This document shows positions 23,097 through 34,808 of a stretch of DNA of 64,000 nucleotides, one piece after another. This DNA is from Hydrangea macrophylla (lineage: Eukaryota; Streptophyta; Magnoliopsida; Cornales; Hydrangeaceae): contig CM066988.1 in assembly GCA_033977485.1 (NCBI GenBank), positions 53,815,649 through 53,879,648 on the forward strand, in the 5' to 3' direction. Position 1 is the stretch's first letter. Every line of letters starts with the position of its first letter. A model generated the notes under the pieces. It was not told the DNA's origin. It did no database searches and saw only the letters and a program-made list of their open reading frames with translations. Position numbers and translations under genes: made by a program.

Positions 23097-26000
23097 TGAC
23101 ACAGAAATAATTTATGTGCGCTTGTGTGCTAAACCCAAGTGTAGGTAGATGTGCAAGTAGCACTGGATAAGACTAGGTCGAACCCACAAAGAAGGTGATG
23201 AACTAGTTACTTAGATTATACTCAAAAGGAAAATAAAAATTCAGAACTTAAGATAAGGTGTAGAACACGAAGTTCCATAATTAACAACTACGAAATTAAA
23301 GCAACTAAATTAAACTACTAATTAACTAATTAACTAAGGTGATTATTAAAAAGATTTTACTTTTATAGAAAGGGAACGTTGGGATCATACGAATCCACAA
23401 TGACCTTGCCATTTACTATGCAGTTATGTTAAAGCTCAATGGAGTACATCTCTCTACAGTATTCTGTATTTTCTAGAGGTAAAGATTCAATAATCCTTTC
23501 ATGACCGAGACTATATCATCACAATTGATTTAAAAATACATGAAGGCGGTTTAAAACAATAGTCAAGACTCACACTTTGAATGGTGTTAGCATTCAAAGT
23601 GGTTTGCAAAAGTTATTAAAGAAAAATGCCTTAAGGCTTAAAGTTAAGAAACTGTTTTGACAAACTGAGCATATGGGGACAACTTGATAACAAATCTCGA
23701 AAACAGAAAGTCTAGGAATACTGCAAAGGATCTTCTCAAGAATCTAAAGGTTCGATCGATCGACGTGCTCTCGATCGATCGATCGAACATCATCATCCCT
23801 CAATCGATCGAAATATCTTCGATCGCTTAACTGTATCTCTGGTTCGATCGATCGAACTAACTTCGATCGATCGAACCCAAGTTTTATACTACTGCATGGC
23901 AGAGGTTGGAGATCACTGTTTCATCGTGATCTTCCAACTCTAGGACTACTCAAACATAGTCTGGAGTGTCACAAATTGGTGTTTAATGTAAAAGCTCATT
24001 AAGGATGTGTTTGGTTGTGATTTTAACATAAAAATTATGGAAACTATGGATTAAAGCTAGACTAACAAGCAACACTATGTGTATTACTACCTATATTACT
24101 AGAAATCACAAGCAGAATGTAAACAACTGTAGACACCCCAATTTTGACCAGACGTCAAATTTAGGAGAGTGTCACCTCCGTATCCGATGATGACAAGGAC
24201 CGGAAGATTCGAAGTGTTCCTAGCTCTTCAGAAAGTTTTCTAAACGCGATAAAATTTCACAGAAAAAAGAAAATACCAGGCATTTAGGAGAATTCAGGTA
24301 TAAAACATAATTTTCGGAAAAGATCTTCAAAAATAAATTACTTTGAGAAAAAGGAAGACCTAAAAAGGGAAGTTTACCAAAAAACGACACATGGCAGTCT
24401 ATCGCGGCACTCAGTGAATGCCGCACGGCAGTCAGTGAATGCCGGCACGGCGTTCACCAAGTGCCGCCGACATTTTCTGACTGCCATTTGCTTTTAAAGT
24501 CCGTATTTTGTGGTACAATACGTATATGTAGGCGGATAAAAACAAAAAACTGATAAAGTAAGGCTGACTAAAACGCGGCAGTTAATCATTTTCTGCGGCT
24601 CTCAGCGAATGCCACAAGGCAGTCACGGAGTGCCGCCGCGGTATTCACGGAGTGCCGCGTCGGCATCCACGGACTGCCGCGAATGATTTTTTACTGCCGC
24701 CCTGGACAACAGTCTATCTAATTTCAGGAAGTACATATTGTACCACCAAATGAGACATTGACACCTGGTTTTTACTCCGAGTGCACTGAAAATACTTGGT
24801 AATTTTGCCTAGAAAAGAGAGAGGATCTTCCTTAGGAAGAGGGGAGGAGAGAAGGGTAAACATACAAGAAATCACTATCATTTTCAACAACACATATTTG
24901 AAAGAGTTTGAGAGCTTGAAGAAGAACTTGGAAGATCTTCAAAAAAACATAGGAATTTGAGGATAGTCTTGGAGGTGACACTCTAATCTTAGTTGTGCTT
25001 TATTTCTTTTGAACTTCTAATCTTCAAGTCATTTAGTTTTTTTTTTCTTGATTAAGTTTTAGAGTTTGTCAAGTAAACTTGGAAGTCTTTGCTTCTAATT
25101 CTTTGATTCTTCTTCTATTCCTTTTGTTTATACTTTTCTCTTGAGAATCTTGGAGATCCTCAATATCTCTCTTGAAAACTCTTAGGTTTGATCTTTTGAA
25201 TCTCATGTAAGCTTATGCTTCACATAGGAGTCAAGGTTGGATCATCATTTTAGTTAGAATAAGTAGATGAATCCAAACCCTTATCATGGTTTGGGTCCTC
25301 TAAGCTTGATGTTTCATGGAATCCTTTCTATATTCCTTTGAGACTCATGAGTGTTAGCCATATATTTATCTCCAATGACCATCAAATGGTAGGAGAATGT
25401 AGTTTTGAGTCTAAGCCCATCTCCATGGTTTAGATTCCTTACCTTGTAGATTTCATGAAGCCTATCCATACTTCACTTGAAATCTATAAAAAATAAAGGT
25501 CTTTAGCCTCCAATGACCATCAAATGGTAGAAGAAGTGGCTTGGTTTAAATCCAACTTCATGGTTTAATAGTTGGAGTTACCAAATAAAAGTTGAAGTTG
25601 ACAAATGAAAACAATGAGTTCACAAACTGTTTTTGATCAAAGATTTTTAGTTCGAAATCTAACCGTTGAAATCAAGTGAAACCAACGGGAAAGTGTCAAT
25701 AATCAATATTCTACCACTGTAATTTTTGTTTTAAGGTGATTTCATGTTTAGAATGGTTTGGTCACGAGTTTTGTGAGGTAGCAATAATCTGTCCAGAATT
25801 CCAGCACAGCAATACTCTTTTGAAATAAATAAATCGGAGTTCTAATAAAGTGTTTGTGGTCCAAAATAATTTTTTCTAAGTAGATTAATGTATTAGGAAG
25901 TCACCCTAAAAAGAACAATGCATTTCGGATCTTTTTGCTATTTGTAGAAAATCGTGCAAGAACGCTGGACAGAAGGTTGTACAATGCTGAGTGATGTCTG

Positions 26001-27731
26001 GTCTCTTCCCAATTCCCGGAGATCTAACCGTTGAAACTTTGATTTTCTTTTTAGGTTGTAAACTAGACTCACAGAGGCATATCATATCCGAAAATCATTA
26101 AGATCGAACCACAGGAACCATGCCTTGCTATTTTCCGAAGATATGACCTGCTCCCAGCAATTTCTAGAATTCTGCAATGGTTTTCATCAATCTTGTGAAT
26201 AATGGCTTAAATGATATTTTCATAAATTAAGGCTCAAACCATGTTTTAATAATGATTAGTTAAGCTTGAATTCAAAGTTTAAATAATCCAAGTCATTGAG
26301 CATTTCATAATTTATTCTTATTCATGTACATATTCATCCATGTGGTTTAATGCTTGTAATTAGGACTTGTATGATTTAGATTTAATTGCACTTAATAGAT
26401 TTAAGCTAGAAGTCTAAGATTGTTATTTAAGATCCAACTTTATACTTTGTATGTCATGCGGACTAACCCTTTGTTTTGTAGCGCTATTAAGGTATGACTT
26501 CCTGTATCCCTCTTTAGTTTCTTTCAATTTATTGATTTTATCGATTTTTTTTTTCAACCTCGTGCGCGATACATTAGAATTCAGATTTTGCCTTACATGT
26601 ATATACGTGGATTAGAGACTCTTTTCCTAGGTTCTATTTAATTGTATGAATTGCACGTTTAATATTCGCGGCCGGATCCCGGGTAAGTTCCCTTGTTCTC
26701 TATCTTGCATATCATGTTGTTTGCTAATTGAATTACTTGATTTTGAATGATATTTTCCCCATTTGCAATCTTACACCATTTGGACATGCTTTTTGTAATG
26801 TATATTTACATATGTATTAACTGAGAGTATACTTAGATTAATAATTGGATTAAAAGGATGTTAAGTAGAGGCCTATCGCAAGATAGGATGAAAAGGGGTG
26901 TTTTAGTCCATTGGGCTCCTTCCCATTTCATTCCATAATCCCCGGATCTATTCAAATCTTTGGTTTCGCAAAAGATCAGTTTCCTTTTTGAAATGGTTTC
27001 TTAATTTTTCCTTTTAAAAATTAAGTGGCGACTCATTTGTTTCGAATTTTTAAGAATTTTAAGAGAAAGCTGTGGGTAAGAAAGTCAGCCTGCGATATCC
27101 ACAACAACTAATAAAACAAAACCTGAATGCACTGCAAACTTGTATTAAACTATGAACTTTGAAGCAACGTAATATCTAATGTATGAAAACCTACAAACCA
27201 TCAAACCCTCTCTCTTTCTCTATATATGTATATATATAAAAACTATGAAACTAATGTTGGGCGTCCCTAAGGACGTACTCATAACTAGTATATACTAAAA
27301 TCCTAGGGCTAGGGTTACAGAATACATTTCTGTTGCGTGCGCGTAAAATCTGATAAAAGGCATGTTCGATCAATCGAACTTCACTCGATCGCTTGAACCG
27401 TGAATTACTCGAGTGCTTGAACAGATTTTGATCGATCAAAAACTTGATCACTTGAAGGTGCTTCGATCGCTCGAACTCCACTTTTCATCTTGAATTGCCT
27501 TGCTCATAATCTAGCTTTCCTTTTTATCCTTTTATTCATTCCTGCACATAGCAACCAACAATCTGCACAAATAATAGCTAAGACAACACAACTTATCATA
27601 GATTCATCACATTGTATAAAAGTTGGCATTATAACACAAATTGCAAATAAAACAGGGAGTTGTACACTAATTAAATCAGTGTATTTCCTTCTTTTAGCGC
27701 GATTGTATTTTACAAATACCCCCGCTTGTCA
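23097..27731 (-). mobile_element. 5' LTR of the Athila-like element, with nested solo LTR (copy 1)
   Basis: It runs TGACACAGAAATAATT to CGCTTGTCA and matches the 3' LTR at 7243-8831 when the insert 24128-27103 and one ACAAC repeat are removed, leaving about 1.65 kb. It contains TCGATCGA arrays at 23753-23878 and 27365-27478. Confidence 0.88.
24128..27103 (+). mobile_element. solo LTR, family B, in the Athila-like 5' LTR (copy 1)
   Basis: It runs TGTAGACACCCC to GATATCCACA, with target duplications ACAAC at 24123-24127 and 27104-27108. It is homologous along its length to the reverse complement of 12156-15103. No internal domain is present. GC-rich palindromes (24392-24705) and the CATTTGATGGTCATTGG-type repeats (25380-25540) are shared. 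Confidence 0.88.
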
Positions 27732-27736
27732 AATAG

Positions 27737-28934
27737 GTTGGTCCAAAATTTAAGAAAATGAAGTTCCCCAAGGCTAAGCTATATGAGACATGAAAGATAA
27801 CAAACTAATTATCCAAGGTTGAACTATAAAGGTCTAGAAAAAAGACTTGAAAATGTTCATGTACTTGAAACACGACCACTAGACTTGAAACTCTACCATG
27901 GTGAAAACGTGAAATGAACTTACATGAAGCACTAGAAAATATATTTAAGATTAGCATAAAATCAAATTACATGGCTGCAATTAAGCTGTTCTTGGACTTA
28001 AAATAATATCGCTGCAAAAAAAAAAGGCAGTGAATGTTTTTGGTTATTAAAAGGAAAACAAAAAGGGTACAACTATTGAAGCAATTAACTGATCAAGGAT
28101 AAACTAAATAGAGACTATGGTAAACTAAAAGCAATTAAAATTCCTAAGGTGAATAGAATTCTCAATGAACTCCAGAAGGATGTCATACAAGCAAACAAAA
28201 AGTCCAAAATCAGCCACCAATGAATGTCGCTCATGAGTCATGACATCAACTCTCTTGTTTTTTGGGGCTGATCGGGGACTATTTAGGCGCTGACCATTTT
28301 GAGAGGGTATAACCATTTTGACAATTAGCATGCTTCAATCCCCATTTACACACACTTAAATTTGTGGAGTCCTGAATTTATATTCAACCAAGCCTAAGAC
28401 AGAGTGGAGAAAATTGCTGGATTTTGAAGATCTTGTGAAATAGAGATCCAATTGAAATGCATATACACACACACACGTATATATATATATATATATATAC
28501 ATAGAGAAAGAGAAAGAGAGGGAGAGGGAGAACTAGGGCTAAATAAATAAGTATATATATGCATACGTAGATACACATATATATACATATGTACCTGAGA
28601 AGAACAGGGAAGAGCAGATCCGATGGAGAAGCAACACCGACAGAGAAGTAGCAACGGCAGAGAAGTAGTAGTAGCGGATGCAATGTGAGAGGGATAGAAA
28701 GAAAGAGAGAGGGAGAGAGAGGCATGACCAGCGGAGAGAGATGGGCGATCATCGGAGAGGGAGAAGAGGAGGAGGGGATGACGCATAGAGAGAGAGAGGG
28801 GGGAAGGGAGGGAGAGAATGTGTAGATAAAATATGGATTGTGCAGAGAAGAAAAGAAAGGGAGAGCCATTTGCTTGTTGTTGAGCAGCAATCCATCTTCA
28901 TAGCCAAAATCTCTGGATTTTGTATTCTCTCACT

Positions 28935-28980
<46 letters not shown>

Positions 28981-29062
28981 GTGGATGACTGGATAAGAAT
29001 GAGGAGAAAAGTATCGATGAAGTTTAGGGTTTGAAAGTTGTAAATGAAGATAAATCCAAAGT
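27737..29062 (-). other. gene-like 5' UTR exon and first intron, unidentified (copy 1)
   Basis: On the minus strand a CT-rich leader-like segment (about 28900-28593) ends at TTCTTCTCAG|GTACATATG, a good splice donor, and is followed by a TA-rich intron-like tract. CT/TCTC runs, a (GA)n on the minus strand at 28935-28972 and a CCTAAACTTCATC segment look like a plant promoter-leader. I cannot name a protein: no frame gives a known family. The DNA continues, in original order, to the left of the Athila-like insertion at 7237. Confidence 0.3.
28935..28972. repeat. (CT)n microsatellite (copy 1)
   Basis: A run of CT units followed by (TG)n. In copy 2 the tract is longer and interrupted (42784-42842), and this accounts for much of the length difference between the tandem copies. 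Confidence 0.9.
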
Positions 29063-31151
29063 TTCTTAGGTTTAGCAGGATACTACTGCCGTTTCATTGA
29101 GAATTTCTCGAAGATTTTATTACCTATGACAAAGTTGATGAGACCGGGTGTTACATTTGAATGAAATCAAGAGTGTGAAAAGAGTTTTCAAGAATTAAAG
29201 TTACGATTAACGAGAGCACCTATCCTAACAATACCATTTGAAATCAAAAGGTTTGTGATTTATAGTGATGCTTCGCATCAAGGTTTGGAGTGTGTACTTA
29301 TGCAAGGTGGCAAGGTAATTGCCTACGCGTCTAGATAATTGAAGACACATGAAGTAAATTATCCAACTCACGACCTTGAATTGGCCGCGGTGATCCATGC
29401 CTTAAAAATTTGGAGACACTACTTGTACGGGGAGAAGTGTGAGATCTTCACGGACCATAAGAGTTTGAAGTACCTATTCACGCAAAAAGATTTGAACATG
29501 AGATAGAGGAGATGGCTAGAGTTGATGAAGGATTATGATCTTTCGTTAGAGTATCATCCGAGGAAGGCTAATGTAGTAGCTGATGCATTAAGCCGGAAGA
29601 CGACAGAGAACTTAGTCGATGAGCTAACCAAGGAAAAGGAATTGATTGGAGAAATGGAACATTTGGAACTAGACGTGATTCCAGAGACGAGTGGTGGCTT
29701 ATTGATAGAAATCATAGCTCACCCAAACATCATTGATGAGATCAAGGCAGAACAGTTCAATGACTATTACTTGCACAAAATGAGAGATGAAATACCTTTG
29801 GGGAAACGACTCGGCTTTATTCCAGAATAAGGAGTATCGATGCTTGGAAATCGCTTGTGTGTATTGAATGTGAAAGACTTAAAGGAGCGAATCCTACAAG
29901 AAGCACATAGTACTAAGTATTCAGTTCATCCGGAAAGTAACAAGATGTACCAGAACTTGCGAGAAAACTTTTGGTAGAAAGGTATGAAGCGTGAAGTTGC
30001 TAAGTACGTTTTTGAGTGTTCGACATGTCAACAAGTCAAAGTAGAGAGACAAGTACCTGCAGGACTATTACAACCGTTACCAGTGTCAGAGTGGAAATGG
30101 GATGAGATCACAATGGATTTTGTATCCGGATTTCCACAATCGCCTAAAAAGAATGATAAGATTTGGGTGATAGTTGATAGATTGACAATGTCAGCTCAAT
30201 TCTTACCCATCAAGATGACTAAACCGTCTAAGTTAGCATAATTGTATATAAAAGAAATTATGAGACAGCACGGAGTTCTAACTGTGATTGTGTCAGATCG
30301 TGATAGTAGTTTTACATCGAGATTCTGGGGAAGTTTACAAAAGGCTATGGGTACCAAGCTTAGTTTCAGTACTGCATTTCATCCTTAGACCGATGGACAG
30401 TCAGAACAAATGATTTAGATGTTAGAGGTATACTTAGACTATGTGTTCTAGACTTTGAAAGTGATTGGGAGAAACACTTACCGTTAATCGAGTTTGCTTA
30501 CAATAACGGTTTTTAATCGAGTATTGGGATGGCACCGTATGAGGCCTTGTATGGGCATAAGTGTTGATCATCGATTTGTTTGACCGAAGTTGGGAAAAAA
30601 AGGTTGATAGGACCATAGATAGTACAGTTGACTACGAAAAAGGTGAAACTAATCAAGGAGCGATTTTATGTGGCTCAAAGTCGTTATAAGAGTTATGCCG
30701 ACTCTAAGCGACGACCAATGACATTCGAAGTTGGAGATTTTTTATAATTGAGAGTATTACCTTCGAAAGGCCTTGTACGATTTGGGAAACAAGGAAAACT
30801 AAATCTCAGGTTTGTAGGCCCATTTAAGATTCTAGAGAGGGTAGGACCAGTGGCTTACGGACTAGCCTTATCGTCCGAGATGGAGCATGTACATAATGTG
30901 TTACATGTGTCTATGTTGAGACAGTGTATGACGGATGCAAGTAAGATCATCATAGCAGAACCATTACTGATATATGAAGACTTGACCTACATAGAGCATC
31001 TAGTAGAATCTTGGATCAGAAAGAGTAAGTGTTGAGAACGAAAACGATTCCAATGGTGAAGGTAATATGGCAAAGTCACACGGTTGAGGAAGCTACATGG
31101 GAGAATGAAGAAGAGATGAGGAATGAATACCCCTATCTTTTTGACGTATGA
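29063..31151 (+). pseudogene. chromovirus (Tekay/Del-like) pol fragment: RT end, RNase H, integrase, chromodomain-like tail (copy 1)
   Basis: It starts abruptly inside RT at FLGLAGYY. RNase H follows with [36 protein letters not shown] and [11 protein letters not shown], then EYHPRKANVVADALSRK. The integrase zinc region has FECSTCQQVK, and the core has WDEITMDFVSGFP and [13 protein letters not shown]. The C-terminal part has RFVGPFKILERVGPVAYGL and HNVLHVSMLRQ, and the end has TVEEATWENEEEM as in Tekay/Del chromodomain tails. The frame carries about ten stops. A 1-bp deletion near 30427 shifts the frame relative to copy 2. Gag, protease and most of RT are missing upstream. Confidence 0.9.
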
Positions 31152-31196
31152 GGTATAAGTTTGGGGACAAACTTCCTTTTGGATCGAGGGGAGAGT
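31152..31196 (+). promoter_or_regulatory. chromovirus polypurine tract region (copy 1)
   Basis: GGATCGAGGGGAGAG immediately precedes the LTR start TGCCGCACCCGTCC. The same arrangement is at 45023-45067. This is the expected site of plus-strand priming and sets the + orientation of the LTR family. Confidence 0.6.
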
Positions 31197-31880
31197 TGCC
31201 GCACCCGTCCCGAAAGTTCATTCATTTTAATAAGCATATTTGAATTTTTGGAATTATTAACGTTGATTAATAATTCAGATGGGTTGACTATGGGTCAACG
31301 GAGAGTGTCAAGGACATGAGGATTTGAGAATCCATGAGGCACTAATATGAAAATAAATAACATTTATGTGCATTAAATGGTATTTGACTTTATCTGGTAT
31401 TTTGATGAATATTAATTATACCTATTTTGTATAATTTTTGGTAGTTTTGATCTCGTTTTATATCGTTTTGAATACTGTGGCGGGAACGTGAGTGATACAT
31501 TACATCAAAAGGTAGGATATCTAGAGATTTCATGAATTTAGTTTTCGAACGTAATTTTGGACCCAAATGGAACTTAGTCGAAAACTTTTATAATTTATAG
31601 TTTTCACTCGTAAAGTAATAAAATGGGCGCGTGCAAGGAGAATATTTAGATGTTTTGAGAACTCGTGGGGAGGTAAATGTAATTCCTGAGAGTTACACCT
31701 TTATAGAGTTGAGTTGAGACATTTTCATAAATATCTTCAAACTCAAAATATCTAGAGAGAGAGAGAGAAGGGGATTTTTGGCTTGAGCTTCACGACGCCA
31801 AACGACGATGATCGTCAATTTTTCTCTAGATTTCATATTTGGACTCCTCGAGGTAAGATATACGTTTTGATGTCTCTTAG
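31197..31880 (+). mobile_element. chromovirus 3' LTR, truncated by the duplication junction (copy 1)
   Basis: It matches 45068-45753 base for base apart from a few changes and GA-run length, then stops at GATGTCTCTTAG. There it is joined to Athila integrase sequence instead of continuing into GCCTCATTTGGC. Confidence 0.9.
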
Positions 31881-32339
31881 CCAACTCTGCCTGCCCGTTA
31901 GTTTGTGGGTGGTAAGCTAGAGCGATCTTGTGATTGACCCCGTACTTCTTGAGGAGTGACTCCAAGGGTCTATTGCAAAAGTGCTTGCCTTGGTCACTTA
32001 TTAACTAACGCCCTTGGAGTTTCGAAACACGATAGGATATGTTCCTTTAGAAAGGACATTACTATTTTGTGGTCATTGCGTCTCGTCAGTATCGCTTCTA
32101 CCCATTTTGAAACATACTCCACATCTAGGATTATATATTTGTAGTTGTTCAATTTTGGAAATGGGCCCATTAAATCTATGCCCCAGTAATCGAATATTTT
32201 AATTGTGATAATAGGGGTTATGGGCATAGCGTTCCTTTTTGAAATTGTACCAAGCTTTTGACAGCATTAGCATGATTTGCAAAAGGAATAAACATCCTTA
32301 AATACGATGGGCCATTAAAAGCCGTTGTGTAGGACTTTT
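31881..32339 (-). pseudogene. Athila-like integrase, truncated at the duplication junction (copy 2)
   Basis: It has the first-Asp, second-Asp and Glu motifs as in copy 1 (GIDLMGPF, ISDQGKHFC, QTNGQAEL) but stops at GQAELA. The minus-strand frame then runs into antisense chromovirus LTR and ends at 31693, giving a chimeric open frame of 90 residues from 31965. Confidence 0.88.
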
Positions 32340-34090
32340 TGTGCGGTCTTTTGCGAAGCAAAGTCACCACCATAGGATTCTAAATGGCATGATGCTAAAA
32401 TTAGAGTTATATCCTCATTCGAAATGCAATGTCTGATGACCTGATCAGTGCAATATTTAAAAAGGTACCGGTCATCGAAGAAGAAGTGACGTGCGAACGA
32501 GAGGAATCATTTCTTATCTTGATTTGACCAATGCCTGGGGGTTTTTCCCATGACTAGATAATTTACTATATCTGCATACTAGGGCAAACTAGAAATTGTC
32601 ATCAGTTGCTCAACTGGGAATTCATCCTTAATCGGCAGTGGTTCAGTATTATCAACAAACATTAACCAAGATAAATGGTCCGCGACCACATTCTCTACTC
32701 CTTTCTTATCCTTGATTGTGAGATCAAACTCTTAGAGTAGGAGTATCCAACGGATAAGCCTTTGTTTTACATCTTTCTTGGATAGCTAATATTTGAGGGC
32801 CAGGTGGTCTATGAAGTAGACAATTGGGGACCCTATCAGATAAGATCTAAATTTATCCAAGGTGAATACTAAAGCCAGTAGCTCTTTTTCAGTAGTTGTA
32901 TAATTCATTTGAGCTTCATTCAGCATTGGAATGGCATAATAGATAACATATGACTTATTATCATTCCTCTGTCCTACAACTACGCCAATAGAGTAGTCAC
33001 TAGCATCGCACATCGGTTCGAAAGGCAAACTCCGGTCGGGTGCATGTATTATTAGTACGGAGGTAAGATGATCTTTTAGTGCATCGAAAGATATTTGGTA
33101 CCTTTCCGACCATTTAAGTGGTGTGTCTTTGACAAGCAGTTGACATAGTGGTCGGGAGATTGCACTATAATTTTGGATAAATATACGATAGAATCCCGCA
33201 TGTCCCAAGAAAGAACATATGTCTTTAACTGTATGGGGGATAGGTAGATTCGAGATTATGTCGATTTTGGCTTTATCCACTTGGATACCTTTATTGAAGA
33301 TTATATGGCCGAGGACTATTCCCTTGGTCACCATAAAGTGACATTTTTCCTAGTTTAGTACTAGGTGTTTGTCCTCGCATCGTGCTAGCACACATTCAAG
33401 ATTCTCTAAGCAATTTTCAAAACTATGGCCGAACATAGAGAAATTGTCCATGAAGACTTCGAGTATTTTCTCGACCATGACACTAAGGATGCTAAACATG
33501 CACCGCTAAAAAGTAGCAGGTGCATTGCATAAACCGAAGGGCATGCGACGGTAAGTAAAAGTACCAAACGGGCATGTAAAAGTTATTTTCTCCTTATCTT
33601 CAGGAGCAATTTCAATTTGGTTATGCCCACTATATCTGTCCAAAAAATAGTAGTACTTGTGACCCGCCACTCGTTCTAGCATTTGGTCCATGAATGGCAA
33701 TGAAAAGTGGTCTTTCCAGGTCACAGTGTTCAACTTTCTGTAATCGATACACATCCTCCATCCGGTGGAGATGCATGTCGGTACTAGCTCTCCATTTTTA
33801 TTGGGAATAATCGTTATACCAGCTTTTTTTGGGACGACTTGGGTCGGACTGACCCACAGACTGTCAGAGATTGGATAAATTATCCCACGTCAAGTAATTT
33901 TAAAACTTCTTTTTTTAACTATTTCTTGCATGTTGGGGTTTAGATGCCTCTGCATTTGTCGTGATGGTTTAGCGTTGTCTTCCCAATATATTTTATGGGT
34001 GCAAACAAACGGACTTATGCCTTTGAGGTCGGCGATCGTCCATCCCAATGCTCCCTTATGTTGTTTGAGCATTTGAATTAGTTTGCCCAC
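32340..34090 (-). pseudogene. reverse transcriptase and RNase H, Athila-like (copy 2)
   Basis: Same motifs and same stops as 18481-20231, including the FMDN version of the YxDD box. It differs at DRYSGHNQI (copy 1 has DRYGGHNQI) and MPFGLCNAPATF (copy 1 has MPFSLCNAPATF). In both places copy 2 keeps the family consensus residue, so copy 1 has decayed there since the split. Confidence 0.9.
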
Positions 34091-34458
34091 TTGCTCGAGA
34101 CTTAAAGTAGATGATATAATAATAGGGTACGTTCTTTCAGTCCCTAGGAAAGCGTATTTGAGCTCCTTAGATCAGGAAACTGAAAGTTTGAGGGCATAAC
34201 TTTTTTTTAGGAGGTAATGGTTCAAATGGTGTGACCCACATGCATTCAGCTCTATCCTCTTTCATTTCCATCATGAGACAAGTCTGATTTAAATCGGTGT
34301 CCAATGGAGTAGAGCTTTTTGGTTGATAAATAGTATCAAATTGTGACACAACTACCTCCAAAGGATCTTTGTAATCGACAAAATCAGTCTCATCTTCAAT
34401 GACCGTCTCGATGTAGTTTACTTCTTCCTCATCGTCGTATTCTTCAGGTCAGGGATTT

Positions 34459-34808
34459 GAAAAGATTTTGACATTTAGAGTCATATTCCCAAATACGATG
34501 GTCATAATACCACTTCTTAATTTTATCGTGTCATCGATTTTTGTTGAGGAATGGACGTTCAAAAATTACCAGGATTTGTGCACATGGATTGGACACAGGT
34601 TCAGTGTCTAAGATTACAAAATCAACCGCGAAGACAAACAAGTCTATTTGCACGAGGACGTCCTCTAGTATTCCTCTAGGGTAATTCATCGACCTATCTG
34701 CCAGTTGTAGTGCAACTCGAGTGGGTTTGAGTTCACCCAACCCAAGTTGTTTATAGACAGAGTATGGCAGTAGGTTAACACTTGCTCCTAGATTGAGGAG
34801 TGCGTTGT
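34459..34808 (-). pseudogene. aspartic protease, Athila-like (copy 2)
   Basis: As copy 1, with FVFAVDFVILDTEPVSNPC in place of FVFPVDFVILDTEPVPNPC. The NLGAS replacement of the active-site box is present here too. Confidence 0.75.

Larger units (their letters stand above)
7243..27731 (-). mobile_element. Athila-like Ty3/gypsy LTR retrotransposon, full length, nested
   Basis: Read on the minus strand the order is: 5' LTR (27731-23097), primer site (23090-23073), gag, protease, reverse transcriptase, RNase H, integrase (to 17474), env-like region (to 10998), long 3' untranslated region, polypurine tract and 3' LTR (8831-7243). The 5-bp target duplication AATAG flanks it at 7238-7242 and 27732-27736. 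LTR ends are TGACA...TGTCA. The tRNA-Asp-type primer site, the long region after integrase and the gag type point to the Athila branch. Two solo LTRs of another family are nested in it. Coding regions carry many stops and frameshifts, and the two LTRs differ clearly, so the insertion is old and cannot move by itself. Confidence 0.88.
18022..31880 (+). repeat. tandem segmental duplication, unit 1
   Basis: The segment from GCCAACTCTGCC onward (TTAG at 18018-18021 is shared homology) to TCTCTTAG at 31880 reappears directly after itself as 31881-45753. The offset is 13859 at the start, 13858 after 26956, 13870 after the microsatellites and 13873 at the end. It spans the Athila-like integrase to 5' LTR, the gene-like leader, the chromovirus fragment and part of its LTR. 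Confidence 0.95.

Noticed and set aside
28384..28890. Minus-strand frames of 130-168 residues rich in Ser, Leu, Pro, Ile and Tyr (also 42214-42740)
   Set aside because: Two overlapping frames cover the same CT- and TA-repeat DNA and both change length with microsatellite size, as expected for untranslated leader and intron.
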